Part shown: in pieces, positions 28,002-36,652 of the stretch
Layout: each line of letters opens with the position of its first letter
Numbering within the stretch: the stretch's first letter is position 1
NCBI GenBank assembly: GCA_020723305.1
Contig: DYJC01000001.1
Coordinates: 62,001-126,000 of the forward strand
DNA length: 64,000 nucleotides
From: Desulfosudis oleivorans
GTDB taxonomy: Bacteria; Desulfobacterota; Desulfobacteria; Desulfobacterales; SURF-7
Direction: 5' to 3'
Translations under genes and position numbers: made by a program
Notes under the pieces: model-generated
What the model was told of the DNA's origin: nothing
Seen by the model: the letters and a program-made list of their open reading frames with translations, nothing else
Database searches by the model: none

Positions 28002-29207
28002 TTATTCGCAGAGCTCGATCAGTGCAGCCGCTCCCATGCCACCGCCGATACACATGGACTCAACACCATATCTTACGCCCAGCCTCTGCATATTGGCTAC
28101 CAGGGTTGCCAGAAGTTTTGATCCGGTGCATCCCAGCGGATGACCAAGTGCAATCGCGCCGCCATTGATGTTGATAATTTTATCCGGGCTGTCATATGCC
28201 CAATATTTTTTATCTCCGATACCAAGTTGCTGAGCTGAGTAAATGGCCTGAGAAGCAAAGGCTTCATTCAACTCCCAGAGTCCTATATCTTCAACTTTTT
28301 TTCCGGTAAGCTTCAAAAGCTTGGGAATAGCATATGCCGGTCCAACGCCCATTTCGTCTGATTTGCATCCTGCTGTTGTATAGCAAACCAATTTTGCCAG
28401 AGGTTTCACGCCCAGCCTTTTAACTGCGTCCCCGCTCATGATAACCGATGCAGCTGCGCCATCGGTTGTCTGAGAAGAGTTACCGGCTGTTACAGAACCC
28501 AATGCAGCAAAAACCGTTTTCAGTTTTTTAAGGCCTTCAATCGTTGTATCTGCTCTTACACCATCATCAAAATTCTGTACAAAAGTTTCACAGACAATGG
28601 TGCCATCACTCTTTTCAACAAATTTATCCGCTACTGTAGGAATAATCTCAGTGAAATATCCCTTTTTCTGTGCCTCAGCAGCCTTCATATTAGAGTGATA
28701 AGCAAATTCATCCTGCAATTCACGAGAGATTTTATAACGATTGGCTACATTTTCCGCCGTAACTCCCATGGATATATAAACATCAGGACTTTCTTTTGCC
28801 CATGAAGCCAATGGTCGAGGCATATTCCCGCCCATGGGAACAATAGACATGGACTCAATACCGCCTGCCATACATACTTCAGACCAACCGGCCATAACTC
28901 TTGTTGCAGACTGAGCAACAGCCTCAAGGCCGGATGCACAGAACCGGTTAACAGTTGCACCGCTGACGCTATCCGGAAAGCCTGCCATCTGAAGGGCAAT
29001 CCTTCCGATATTCAGTCCCTGTTCTGCTTCCGGAAAAGAACAGCCCAGCATCAGATCATCCACTTCACCCTTATCTATTCCAGCTCTTCCGATGGCACCA
29101 TTCAAAGCCTGTACAATCAGCTTTTCCGGGCTTGTCTGAGCCAGGGCACCTTTATTTCTTCTGCAGCCAGGTGTTCTTACTGCACTTACAATATATGCGT
29201 CTCTCAT
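28002..29207 (-). CDS. fadA: Acetyl-CoA C-acyltransferase (thiolase)
   Basis: 401 residues. It performs the thiolytic last step of beta-oxidation, or the reverse condensation. The nucleophilic Cys is in NRFCASGLEA, the catalytic His in GGAIALGHPLGCTG, and the second catalytic Cys in CIGGGMGAAAL near the end, all at the usual places. The order multifunctional enzyme then thiolase, 29 bp apart, matches fad operons such as fadNA. It is followed by a strong terminator. The fatty-acid chain length preference cannot be read from sequence. Confidence 0.95.
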   Translation of the reverse strand: MRDAYIVSAVRTPGCRRNKGALAQTSPEKLIVQALNGAIGRAGIDKGEVDDLMLGCSFPEAEQGLNIGRIALQMAGFPDSVSGATVNRFCASGLEAVAQSATRVMAGWSEVCMAGGIESMSIVPMGGNMPRPLASWAKESPDVYISMGVTAENVANRYKISRELQDEFAYHSNMKAAEAQKKGYFTEIIPTVADKFVEKSDGTIVCETFVQNFDDGVRADTTIEGLKKLKTVFAALGSVTAGNSSQTTDGAAASVIMSGDAVKRLGVKPLAKLVCYTTAGCKSDEMGVGPAYAIPKLLKLTGKKVEDIGLWELNEAFASQAIYSAQQLGIGDKKYWAYDSPDKIININGGAIALGHPLGCTGSKLLATLVANMQRLGVRYGVESMCIGGGMGAAALIELCE

Positions 29208-29236
29208 GAGGATCTCCTCCTTTTATTTTTAGTAAA

Positions 29237-31660
29237 TTAAAGCATCAAAGGTTTTCCGGTCGTCATAATGTGGTTAGCCATTTTCTGAGTATTTTCGGTT
29301 CTCCACAATTCAACGAAAGCTTCCCTTTCCAGCTTCATCAGATATTCCTCGGAAACCAATTGCCCCTGCCTTGCTTCACCACCGGACATACAATAGATCG
29401 CTTTTTTGGCAATAAACTCCATATGTGGAGGAATGAAACCGCCGGACTTCATGTTAAACATTTCGGCCCAAACCATTCCCTGGGCAGCCTGCCCCATAAC
29501 CGGGTATTTCTTCTTGGCAGGAGGAGCATATCCGTCATCCACCATTTTGAGAACTTCCTTCTTGGCTTCACCAATCAGATAGTCTTTGTTTGCAATGATT
29601 CTATCGGTTGGACGTAAAAACCCCATATCCCGGGCCTGAGAAGCAGACATGGATGTTTTTGCCTGGGCAACCGCCATAAAAGCCGGTAAAACAAATGCAC
29701 CGTAATCCGCCAGTTTCACATTGGCCGGCACACTGTCCATGTATCGCTGCCACAGATGCATCATCCCACAACCACCCGGCACCAGACCTGCTCCGATTTC
29801 AACAAGTCCCATGATCAAATCCGTATGAGCAACGATCTTATCACAGGCCAGACAGACTTCACATCCGCCCCCGAGGGTCATTCCGTAAGGAGCTGCAACG
29901 ATCGGTATATTACTGTACTTCAGCCCCATGATACCGCGATGAACACCCTTGATGAATTCATCAATCTCTGAGAATTTTCCTTCTTTGGCCAATCCACCCA
30001 TGTAAGCCAGATCGCCACCGGCAGAGAATGCACCCGGCATACCCGGAGCTTGATTTCCAATAACAAGTCCCACACCGTTTTCAAATACATAACCGGAGGC
30101 TTCTTCCATGAAGTCGAGCATGGCCTTGTTCAGGGCGTTCATTTTTGAATGAAATTCAATGTTGAAAACACCGTCGCCGAGGTCGATCAAAGAGGCAGAA
30201 TTATTTGATTTGACAACCTTGTTATCTGCTCTCAAGGTTTTCAGGAAGATCATCTTGGAACTGAACTTGATTTCTTTATAACTGTTGGAGGCGAAATCAT
30301 AGTACATATCCTTCCCGTTCTCTACCTTATAGAAGGTCTTATTTCCGCCTTTCAACATTTTCTGAATATTTTCAGGTATTGCAAATCCATCTGCCTTCAT
30401 CTTTGTAACTGACTCTTCCAGGCCGATATTGTCCCAGATCTCAAATGGACCGACTTCCCATGCAAAGCCCCATCTCATGGCATCATCGATACCAATAATG
30501 TTATCCGATATCTCCGGAATCCTGTTGGCAGAATAAACCAGCAGATTTGCTACCAAATTCCATGCAAATTTTGAATATTTGTCATTGCCGCTAAGCAGAA
30601 TTTTCTGTTTCTCAGCAAGGTCTTTGCCCTTTTTGGCGGCATTTGCAATTTCCGGAACCACGGCTTTACGATCAAATCCTTTAAATTCAAAGCTCTTCGG
30701 ATCCAGATAAAAGTTCTTTTTGGCCCAGGTGGCTGGATCGATCTCGCTTTTATAAAAACCGCCTGTCTGTTTGGTTTTCTTTCCGAGCATCTTCTTTTCC
30801 ATCATCTGCCGGACAAATTGAGGAAGCTTATATACATCCCTTGCTTCATCATTGGGCAGATTTTCATATGATCCATCCGCTACGTGAACGATCGTATCCA
30901 AGCCTACAAGGTCCGCCAAAGCAAAAACGGCTGTTCTGGGCATTCCCATATTCGGACCAAACAGAGCATCGATCTCCGGAATGATGATATCTGATTCTTC
31001 TATCATTTTGAATGTTTTGCAGATCAGATTCATTCCGATTCTGTTTCCGATGAAATTCGGTGTATCTTTTGCCCAAACCATTCCTTTTCCGAGTATTTTT
31101 TCGCCCCAAGCTGCAATGAATTTGGTAATTTCGGGAAGAGTCTCTTCGCCTGGAACAATTTCAAGCATTTTCATGTATCGAACCGGATTGAAAAAATGCA
31201 GAATCATAAAATGTTTTTTAAATTCTTTTGATCTGCCTTCAGCCATCTTGTAAAGAGGAAGTCCGGATGTGTTGGAGGCAATTACAGCACCTTTTTTCAT
31301 CACTTTTTCAATACGTGAGAACAGGTCCTGCTTAATTTTTAAATTCTCAACAATCACTTCAAAGATCAGATCACACTCAGCCAACTTATGAAAATCATCT
31401 TCAAGATTTCCGGTTGCAATCAAATCCAGATCCGTTCTTTTGTTGTAGAATACCGGGGGTTTTGCTTTGAGAGCTGCATCCAAGCCTGCCTTAACGATCC
31501 GGTTTCTTGCTGCAGGATTACTTTTTTCTTCATCCTTTAGATCAAATGGAACAATGTCCAACAGCAATGTCGGGATACCGGCACCGGCACAAAGAGCTGC
31601 TATTCCGCTCCCCATGATACCAGAGCCAATGACAGCTACTTTTTCTATTCGTTTCGCCAT
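29237..31660 (-). CDS. fadN: 3-hydroxyacyl-CoA dehydrogenase/enoyl-CoA hydratase, FadN type
   Basis: 807 residues with the dehydrogenase first and hydratase last, the reverse of E. coli FadB. The NAD site is GSGIMGSGIAALCAGAG at residues 12-28, followed by the 3-hydroxyacyl-CoA dehydrogenase domains to about 400. A crotonase domain near 505-700 keeps both hydratase glutamates (GGGCEVCLACD and GLVEIGAGLVPGG). The protein would catalyse the hydration and oxidation steps of beta-oxidation. It is the first gene of the operon; a strong promoter with an overlapping palindrome lies 59-103 bp upstream of the start. Confidence 0.94.
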   Translation of the reverse strand: MAKRIEKVAVIGSGIMGSGIAALCAGAGIPTLLLDIVPFDLKDEEKSNPAARNRIVKAGLDAALKAKPPVFYNKRTDLDLIATGNLEDDFHKLAECDLIFEVIVENLKIKQDLFSRIEKVMKKGAVIASNTSGLPLYKMAEGRSKEFKKHFMILHFFNPVRYMKMLEIVPGEETLPEITKFIAAWGEKILGKGMVWAKDTPNFIGNRIGMNLICKTFKMIEESDIIIPEIDALFGPNMGMPRTAVFALADLVGLDTIVHVADGSYENLPNDEARDVYKLPQFVRQMMEKKMLGKKTKQTGGFYKSEIDPATWAKKNFYLDPKSFEFKGFDRKAVVPEIANAAKKGKDLAEKQKILLSGNDKYSKFAWNLVANLLVYSANRIPEISDNIIGIDDAMRWGFAWEVGPFEIWDNIGLEESVTKMKADGFAIPENIQKMLKGGNKTFYKVENGKDMYYDFASNSYKEIKFSSKMIFLKTLRADNKVVKSNNSASLIDLGDGVFNIEFHSKMNALNKAMLDFMEEASGYVFENGVGLVIGNQAPGMPGAFSAGGDLAYMGGLAKEGKFSEIDEFIKGVHRGIMGLKYSNIPIVAAPYGMTLGGGCEVCLACDKIVAHTDLIMGLVEIGAGLVPGGCGMMHLWQRYMDSVPANVKLADYGAFVLPAFMAVAQAKTSMSASQARDMGFLRPTDRIIANKDYLIGEAKKEVLKMVDDGYAPPAKKKYPVMGQAAQGMVWAEMFNMKSGGFIPPHMEFIAKKAIYCMSGGEARQGQLVSEEYLMKLEREAFVELWRTENTQKMANHIMTTGKPLML

Positions 31661-31718
31661 AATCTCCTCCTGTTATTGTGATATGATAGATAAACCATAT
31701 TCGCCGCTTATAAAATAA

Positions 31719-31732
31719 TGAATACATATTCA
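31719..31732. promoter_or_regulatory. Palindromic operator candidate for the fad operon
   Basis: A perfect 14-bp dyad, TGAATA-CA-TATTCA. It starts two bases after the -10 box of the fad promoter, so it covers the expected transcription start. Operators of TetR-type fatty-acid repressors (FadR/PsrA-like) often have TGAATGA..TCATTCA-like half-sites, and this dyad is similar. A repressor bound here would block initiation and be released by acyl-CoA. The regulator gene is not in the window, so the link is an inference. Confidence 0.6.
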
Positions 31733-31733
31733 G

Positions 31734-31763
31734 TTTATAACAAAATTAAAAATTACATGTCAA
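31734..31763 (-). promoter_or_regulatory. Sigma-70-type promoter of the fad operon
   Basis: On the minus strand TTGACA (31763-31758) is followed after 18 bases by TATAAA (31739-31734), about 75 bp before the FadN start codon. The -35 box is a perfect match and the -10 box matches five of six. No other promoter as good is seen between 31661 and 32132. Confidence 0.75.
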
Positions 31764-32132
31764 GAAAAATTCATTCGTTCATTATCGGAAAGATTAAATT
31801 TTATTCAAGCCATTTCGAGTAGTTATTAAAATAGTTAATAATAAAACCATAGGAAAGTATAAATCAACCTATTTTCCCCATCAAACATGAAATGAATTTT
31901 TATTCATATATAGCTAAACATCCTTATTCTCAAATATATATAGAAAAACCCCGGCCAAAAGGGAAAAAAATGAATGTTTATTCAAGCGCGATTCTATCCG
32001 GGATAAAAAATAAACCCCGATCAACAGAATTCTCTGCAAAGGATCAAGAAGAAAATAACCATGCTGATTACCATTACAAAGATCAACTGATCGGGTTCAA
32101 ATTTTCTCATCGCAAATTTGATTCAGGCCGGA
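31764..32132. other. AT-rich gap between fad and lysC with no convincing gene
   Basis: This stretch lies between the fad promoter and the 3' end of lysC. A plus-strand frame of 115 codons (31892-32239) runs through it and into the end of lysC. It has no clear ribosome binding site, motif or neighbours, so I do not call it. No terminator for the lysC operon could be identified in it. Confidence 0.5.
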
Positions 32133-33356
32133 TTAACTTGGGGCCTTATCCAGTCCAAAGGCAGAGTGCAGAACACGAACTGCAAGCTCTGAGTATTTTT
32201 CTTCAATCATACAGGAAATGCGAATCTCTGATGTACTGATCAACCGAATATTGATATTCTCTTTTGCAAGAGCGGTAAACATTGTTGCAGCAACACCGGA
32301 ATGGTTTTTCATCCCAACCCCTACCACAGACACTTTCGCAATATTCTCGGCAGTTAATACCTCGGTTGCACCGATCTCTTCAGCCACCTTTTTGGATATC
32401 TCCGTCGCTTCTCTGAAATCCGCTTTTGAAACCGTAAACGTAAGATCGGTTTCTCCGCCTGTTCTCGTATTCTGAATGATCATATCCACTTGAATCTTTG
32501 CATTTGCTAATGGAGTAAATATTTTTGCGGATATCCCGGGTTGATCCGGAACTTTTTTCAAGGTGATTCGCGCTTGATCCTTGTTGCAAGTAACGCCGGA
32601 AACGACCAGCCGCTCCATCGCATCGTCTTCATTGACAACCATTGTACCTTCCTCCTCATTAAATGATGATCTTACATGCACCGGAACATTATATTTTTTA
32701 GCAAACTCAACAGAACGGATTTGAAGAACCTTTGCTCCGAGACTGGACATCTCGAGCATTTCATCATAACTGATCCTGTCAAGCTTTCTGGCCTTATCAC
32801 AGACGTTTGGATCGGTTGTATAAATCCCATCCACATCCGTGAAAATCTCACAAGTGTCGGCATGAATTGCTGCTGCAATTGCCACTGCGGACGTATCTGA
32901 TCCACCTCTTCCAAGCGTTGTGATATTCCCTTTTTCATCATACCCCTGAAACCCGGCAACCACGACAATCTGTCTGTCTTTGACCAGATCATGTATCCGA
33001 TCTGCCCCGATACTTTTAATCCTGGCACTGCAGAATTGAGCATCGGTCCGGATATCTGCCTGAAATCCAAGTAATGATGTTGCAGAATAGCCCATGTCCT
33101 TTAGAATCATAGCCAAAAGCGCGACTGTCGTCTGCTCACCAGTGGAAACTAGCACATCCAGTTCCCGTTTGTTGGGATTGGGTGATGCCACACGCGCCAG
33201 TTTGATAAGACTATCCGTTACTCCGGCCATGGCGGACAAAATAACCACAACATCATTTCCCTGATCATATGTTTTGGCAACCCGTTTTGCCACATTCCGG
33301 ATGCGGTCGACATCCCCAACCGAGGTGCCTCCATACTTTTGAACAATTAGTGCCAT
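32133..33356 (-). CDS. lysC: Aspartate kinase
   Basis: 407 residues. It phosphorylates aspartate, the first step towards lysine, threonine and methionine. The kinase domain begins [10 protein letters not shown] and carries [15 protein letters not shown] and [12 protein letters not shown]. Two C-terminal ACT domains (about 265-330 and 345-400) provide feedback inhibition by amino acids. It is the last gene of the phoH-to-lysC operon and its start overlaps the end of tsaE by 10 bp. Confidence 0.96.
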   Translation of the reverse strand: MALIVQKYGGTSVGDVDRIRNVAKRVAKTYDQGNDVVVILSAMAGVTDSLIKLARVASPNPNKRELDVLVSTGEQTTVALLAMILKDMGYSATSLLGFQADIRTDAQFCSARIKSIGADRIHDLVKDRQIVVVAGFQGYDEKGNITTLGRGGSDTSAVAIAAAIHADTCEIFTDVDGIYTTDPNVCDKARKLDRISYDEMLEMSSLGAKVLQIRSVEFAKKYNVPVHVRSSFNEEEGTMVVNEDDAMERLVVSGVTCNKDQARITLKKVPDQPGISAKIFTPLANAKIQVDMIIQNTRTGGETDLTFTVSKADFREATEISKKVAEEIGATEVLTAENIAKVSVVGVGMKNHSGVAATMFTALAKENINIRLISTSEIRISCMIEEKYSELAVRVLHSAFGLDKAPS

Positions 33357-33841
33357 TTTTTCTCCTTAAAATTGTCTCTGATGTCCTCTATCAAATCCGT
33401 ATTCTCAAACCCGCAGGCTGTTATCGTCACCTTACGGGTCTCTTCACTTAAGACACTTATCTTTACTGAAAGATAGGATGTCAGGGTTTTATCCGGGAGT
33501 TTATCCGCCCACTCAATCGCTGAAATTCCTTGACTGTAAATAATTTCTTCCAACCCCAGATCATCAAGCTCAAGCGGGTCAATCAAACGATATAAATCAA
33601 TATGAAACAAACGGTGCCTTCCGGAATATTCGTTAATCAGATTATATGTCGGGCTGGTGATATAATCATCGTCAGGGATTCCAAGCCCTTTTCCGATCCC
33701 CTGGACAAATGTGGTTTTACCACTTCCAAGATCCCCGTCAAGCGTAATCACCATCCCTGGTATCAGTCCTTCTCCAAGGTATTCCCCCAAAAAACGGGTT
33801 TCTTTCGGAGAATGGGTGATAATCGTTACCGTCCTGTTCAC
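33347..33841 (-). CDS. tsaE: tRNA threonylcarbamoyladenosine biosynthesis ATPase TsaE
   Basis: 164 residues, normal for TsaE, the ATPase that works with TsaB and TsaD to make the t6A37 modification of ANN-decoding tRNAs. Walker A is [17 protein letters not shown] (about 34-50), followed by [10 protein letters not shown] and the HIDLYRL strand typical of the family. It starts 8 bp after nnr and overlaps lysC by 10 bp. Confidence 0.94.
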   Translation of the reverse strand: MNRTVTIITHSPKETRFLGEYLGEGLIPGMVITLDGDLGSGKTTFVQGIGKGLGIPDDDYITSPTYNLINEYSGRHRLFHIDLYRLIDPLELDDLGLEEIIYSQGISAIEWADKLPDKTLTSYLSVKISVLSEETRKVTITACGFENTDLIEDIRDNFKEKKWH

Positions 33842-33849
33842 AATACACC

Positions 33850-35439
33850 TTATAGCAGAAACGGCACTGGTAATCGTTTTTTCAACCGGCTTTTCTCCAG
33901 CAAAGAAATCTGCGCTGGTATTTCCTCCATCACATCAGATGCCAGAAAACCGATAACACCTTTTTTTTGGATCAGTGAATCCGCAGCCGAACCATGCAGC
34001 CACACGCCCAAGTGGGTAGCTGCTTCCGGTGAATACCCTTGCGTTAACAGCCCGGCAATCATTCCGGTAAGCACATCCCCCATGCCGCCGGATGCCATCC
34101 CGGGATTTCCAGTCGGATTAATATAAACAGTGCCATCCGGATGGGCGATCACCGTACCTGCTCCTTTTAAAACCAGATGCACGTTGTACTCCAGAGAAAA
34201 GGCCCTTGCAGCAGCAATCCGATCCTTCTGAATCTTACTGGGAGTTATATTCATCAGCTTTGCCATTTCACCAGGATGGGGTGTCAATATCACAGGCAGC
34301 TTTAAAGAACTCAGTATCTTTTTATTCTCAGCCAGCATGGTGATGCCATCCGCGTCAATTACGGCAGGCATTTTCAGATTCTGGAGAACCTTGAAAAAAA
34401 GCGACCTGATTCCCGGTGACATTCCAAGACCCGGCCCAATGGCCAGACACTTTTTATTTGTAAGAAACGCAAGAATTGTTTGTTCAGAGGATTCGTCAAG
34501 CAACCCGTCTACTGTTTCACTCAGAGGAAGGGTCATTACTTCCCGTACCTGTGATTCCAGAACGGGGTTCAATCCAGCCGGGATTCCCAACGTAACCAGA
34601 CCTGCGCCGGTTTTCATTGCAGACAAAGATGTCAAGGCCGCAGCACCGGTTTTACCCGGTGAACCGGCAATAACAAAGAGATGTCCGGTGCTACCTTTAT
34701 GCGCCTGGGAATTTCGGGGTTGATATTCATCGCTTACAATCTCTGACGTGAGCAACCGCTGTTTTGGACGAATCGCATCAACGATTGGCGTTGGAATCCC
34801 AATTTCCACAACACAAAGTTTACCGGTAAAATCTTTTCCCGGATAAAGCATGTGTCCGGTCTTGGCAAAACCAAAAGTGGCTGTGGCATCGGCCTGAATG
34901 CTTATTCCATGGGGTTGCCCTGTATCAGAATCAAGGCCTGATGGGATATCAACAGCAAAAACAAATTTTTGTGAGTTGTTTATAAATTGGATAACATGAT
35001 GGAAAAATCCATTGATCTCTGATCGCAAACCCGTTCCCAGAATTGCATCCACCCATATTTCCTGTTGCGCAAGCAATGTCTGCTGTTTCTCAAATATCTC
35101 TTTGTCCGGAATTTCATACACCGGTATATCCAGCAGAGAAAGCAAATTCATATTCGTCTTTGCATCCCCACGAATCTTTTTTATTTCAGACAGAACAAAG
35201 ACCGTTACATTGGCACCATACTCTTTTACACAGCGGGCGATTACAAAACCATCTCCCCCATTATTACCACTTCCGGCAGCAATACCGACTTTTTTCCCTT
35301 TCACATCCGGAAACATTTCGATCAATATACGTGTTGCGCCACGTCCTGCATTTTCCATGAGGATTCGTCCGGGAAGACCAAAATTTTCAATCGTATCCTG
35401 ATCCATTTTCCGCATATCGTCTGCAGTCACAAGATACAT
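33850..35439 (-). CDS. nnr: Bifunctional NAD(P)H-hydrate epimerase / ADP-dependent dehydratase
   Basis: 529 residues, a fusion that repairs hydrated NADH and NADPH. The N-terminal epimerase (YjeF_N, about 1-215) has AAGSGNNGGDGFVIAR and DAILGTGL. The C-terminal dehydratase (ribokinase-like, about 225-515) has GSPGKTGAAALTSLSA, LTPHPGEMA and NPTGNPGMASGGMGDVLTG, with the catalytic Asp in the last motif. Its place between pdxJ and tsaE is a common arrangement in Desulfobacterota. Confidence 0.95.
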   Translation of the reverse strand: MYLVTADDMRKMDQDTIENFGLPGRILMENAGRGATRILIEMFPDVKGKKVGIAAGSGNNGGDGFVIARCVKEYGANVTVFVLSEIKKIRGDAKTNMNLLSLLDIPVYEIPDKEIFEKQQTLLAQQEIWVDAILGTGLRSEINGFFHHVIQFINNSQKFVFAVDIPSGLDSDTGQPHGISIQADATATFGFAKTGHMLYPGKDFTGKLCVVEIGIPTPIVDAIRPKQRLLTSEIVSDEYQPRNSQAHKGSTGHLFVIAGSPGKTGAAALTSLSAMKTGAGLVTLGIPAGLNPVLESQVREVMTLPLSETVDGLLDESSEQTILAFLTNKKCLAIGPGLGMSPGIRSLFFKVLQNLKMPAVIDADGITMLAENKKILSSLKLPVILTPHPGEMAKLMNITPSKIQKDRIAAARAFSLEYNVHLVLKGAGTVIAHPDGTVYINPTGNPGMASGGMGDVLTGMIAGLLTQGYSPEAATHLGVWLHGSAADSLIQKKGVIGFLASDVMEEIPAQISLLEKSRLKKRLPVPFLL

Positions 35440-35483
35440 TTTACGCTCCTTTTATGCACCCATTGACGTTTTCAATGGTCTCT

Positions 35484-36203
35484 TTACAACTGTCTGATCA
35501 GATCCCGCATTTCCTTTACTGCCGCTTCCATTCCAGTTAGAACCGCCCGGGACACTATGCTATGGCCGATACTGAATTCATCGATTTCATGAAGCCCATG
35601 AAAATCTTTAATGGTATTATAACAGATTCCATGTCCGACATTGATTCCCAATTTTAATTTATGAGCAAACTTGATGGCATTCACAATCTTGTCAAACGCC
35701 GCATCTTTTTTTGCAGGTGTCGCAGCCTCGCAAAAAGTACCGGTATGTATTTCAATCATGGATGCATTCGCCCGGTGTGCCAGTTTAATCTGTTCCGGCT
35801 CCGGATCAATGAATATACTGACTGGAATGCCGCTGTTCTGCAACGTATCAACCGTTTCAGTAATATTGTTTTTATGGATAATCATGTCAAGACCGCCTTC
35901 TGTTGTCAGCTCTCCCCGTTTTTCCGGCACAAGCGTCACCAGATCCGGCTGAATATCAAGGGCAATGCCAACCATCTCGACCGTAGCCGCCATTTCCAAT
36001 ATCAGTTTGGTTTGAACCACATTCCTCAATATCCGAACATCCCGATCCTGGATATGTCTTCTGTCTTCTCTCAGATGTACGACGATACCGTCAGCACCCG
36101 CGATCTCCGCTATCAAAGCAGCAGCAACAGGATCCGGATAGCTTGATTTTCTGACTTCTCTAATGGTTGCCACATGATCAACATTGACAGCTAATCCGGC
36201 CAT
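35484..36203 (-). CDS. pdxJ: Pyridoxine 5'-phosphate synthase
   Basis: 239 residues, the standard length. It condenses 3-amino-2-oxopropyl phosphate with 1-deoxyxylulose 5-phosphate to form pyridoxine phosphate. Family motifs: LAVNVDHVATIREVR at the start, GADGIVVHLREDRRHIQDRDV, TLVPEKRGELTTEGG and GHGICYNTIK. The first codons overlap the end of ybeY by 13 bp, showing coupling. No anomaly. Confidence 0.96.
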   Translation of the reverse strand: MAGLAVNVDHVATIREVRKSSYPDPVAAALIAEIAGADGIVVHLREDRRHIQDRDVRILRNVVQTKLILEMAATVEMVGIALDIQPDLVTLVPEKRGELTTEGGLDMIIHKNNITETVDTLQNSGIPVSIFIDPEPEQIKLAHRANASMIEIHTGTFCEAATPAKKDAAFDKIVNAIKFAHKLKLGINVGHGICYNTIKDFHGLHEIDEFSIGHSIVSRAVLTGMEAAVKEMRDLIRQL

Positions 36204-36652
36204 TCATCTCCTCCATCTTTCCATAATAGAATCAAAAGTTCACGGCTCTTTTCTTCCATTATCTGTGCTTCTCCTTCATCGGATACATGATCATATCCGA
36301 ATAGATGCAGTATCCCATGAACAAGAAGCTCATCAATCCGTTTCTCGATATCCATGCCCGCGACCTTGCTCTCTTTCTCCGCAGTATCGATAGAGATAAC
36401 GACATCTCCCAACAAACCTGGGTTAACGCCTGAAAATTCACCCTCCTGCATGGGAAAGGCAATTACATTGGTAGGTCCCTCATGGTGTAAATACTCTGAA
36501 TTCAGTGAAGCGATCTCAGAATCACCAACGATGACGATTGAAAGCTCACTCTCAGGACTGTCCAAGGCGTTTAAGATGACTTGTGCTTTCTTGCGGATCT
36601 TCTCCAGCATAATCGGCAGACGTTCCTGGCGGTTGCTTATCAGAATTCCCAT
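36191..36652 (-). CDS. ybeY: Endoribonuclease YbeY (rRNA maturation factor)
   Basis: 153 residues from the ATG at 36652. YbeY is a zinc-dependent RNase for 16S rRNA 3'-end processing and ribosome quality control. The start ILISNRQERLPI fits the family; a longer frame from 36745 lies entirely inside pgpH and is unlikely. The three-histidine zinc motif is in ELLVHGILHLFGYDH. The gene overlaps the end of pgpH by 101 bp, a long overlap that suggests the PgpH tail was extended. Confidence 0.92.
   Translation of the reverse strand: MGILISNRQERLPIMLEKIRKKAQVILNALDSPESELSIVIVGDSEIASLNSEYLHHEGPTNVIAFPMQEGEFSGVNPGLLGDVVISIDTAEKESKVAGMDIEKRIDELLVHGILHLFGYDHVSDEGEAQIMEEKSRELLILLWKDGGDEWPD

Noticed and set aside
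31892-32239. 115-codon plus-strand frame between fad and lysC
   Set aside because: It runs 107 bp into the 3' end of lysC on the opposite strand, has no clear ribosome binding site, and shows no recognisable motif.
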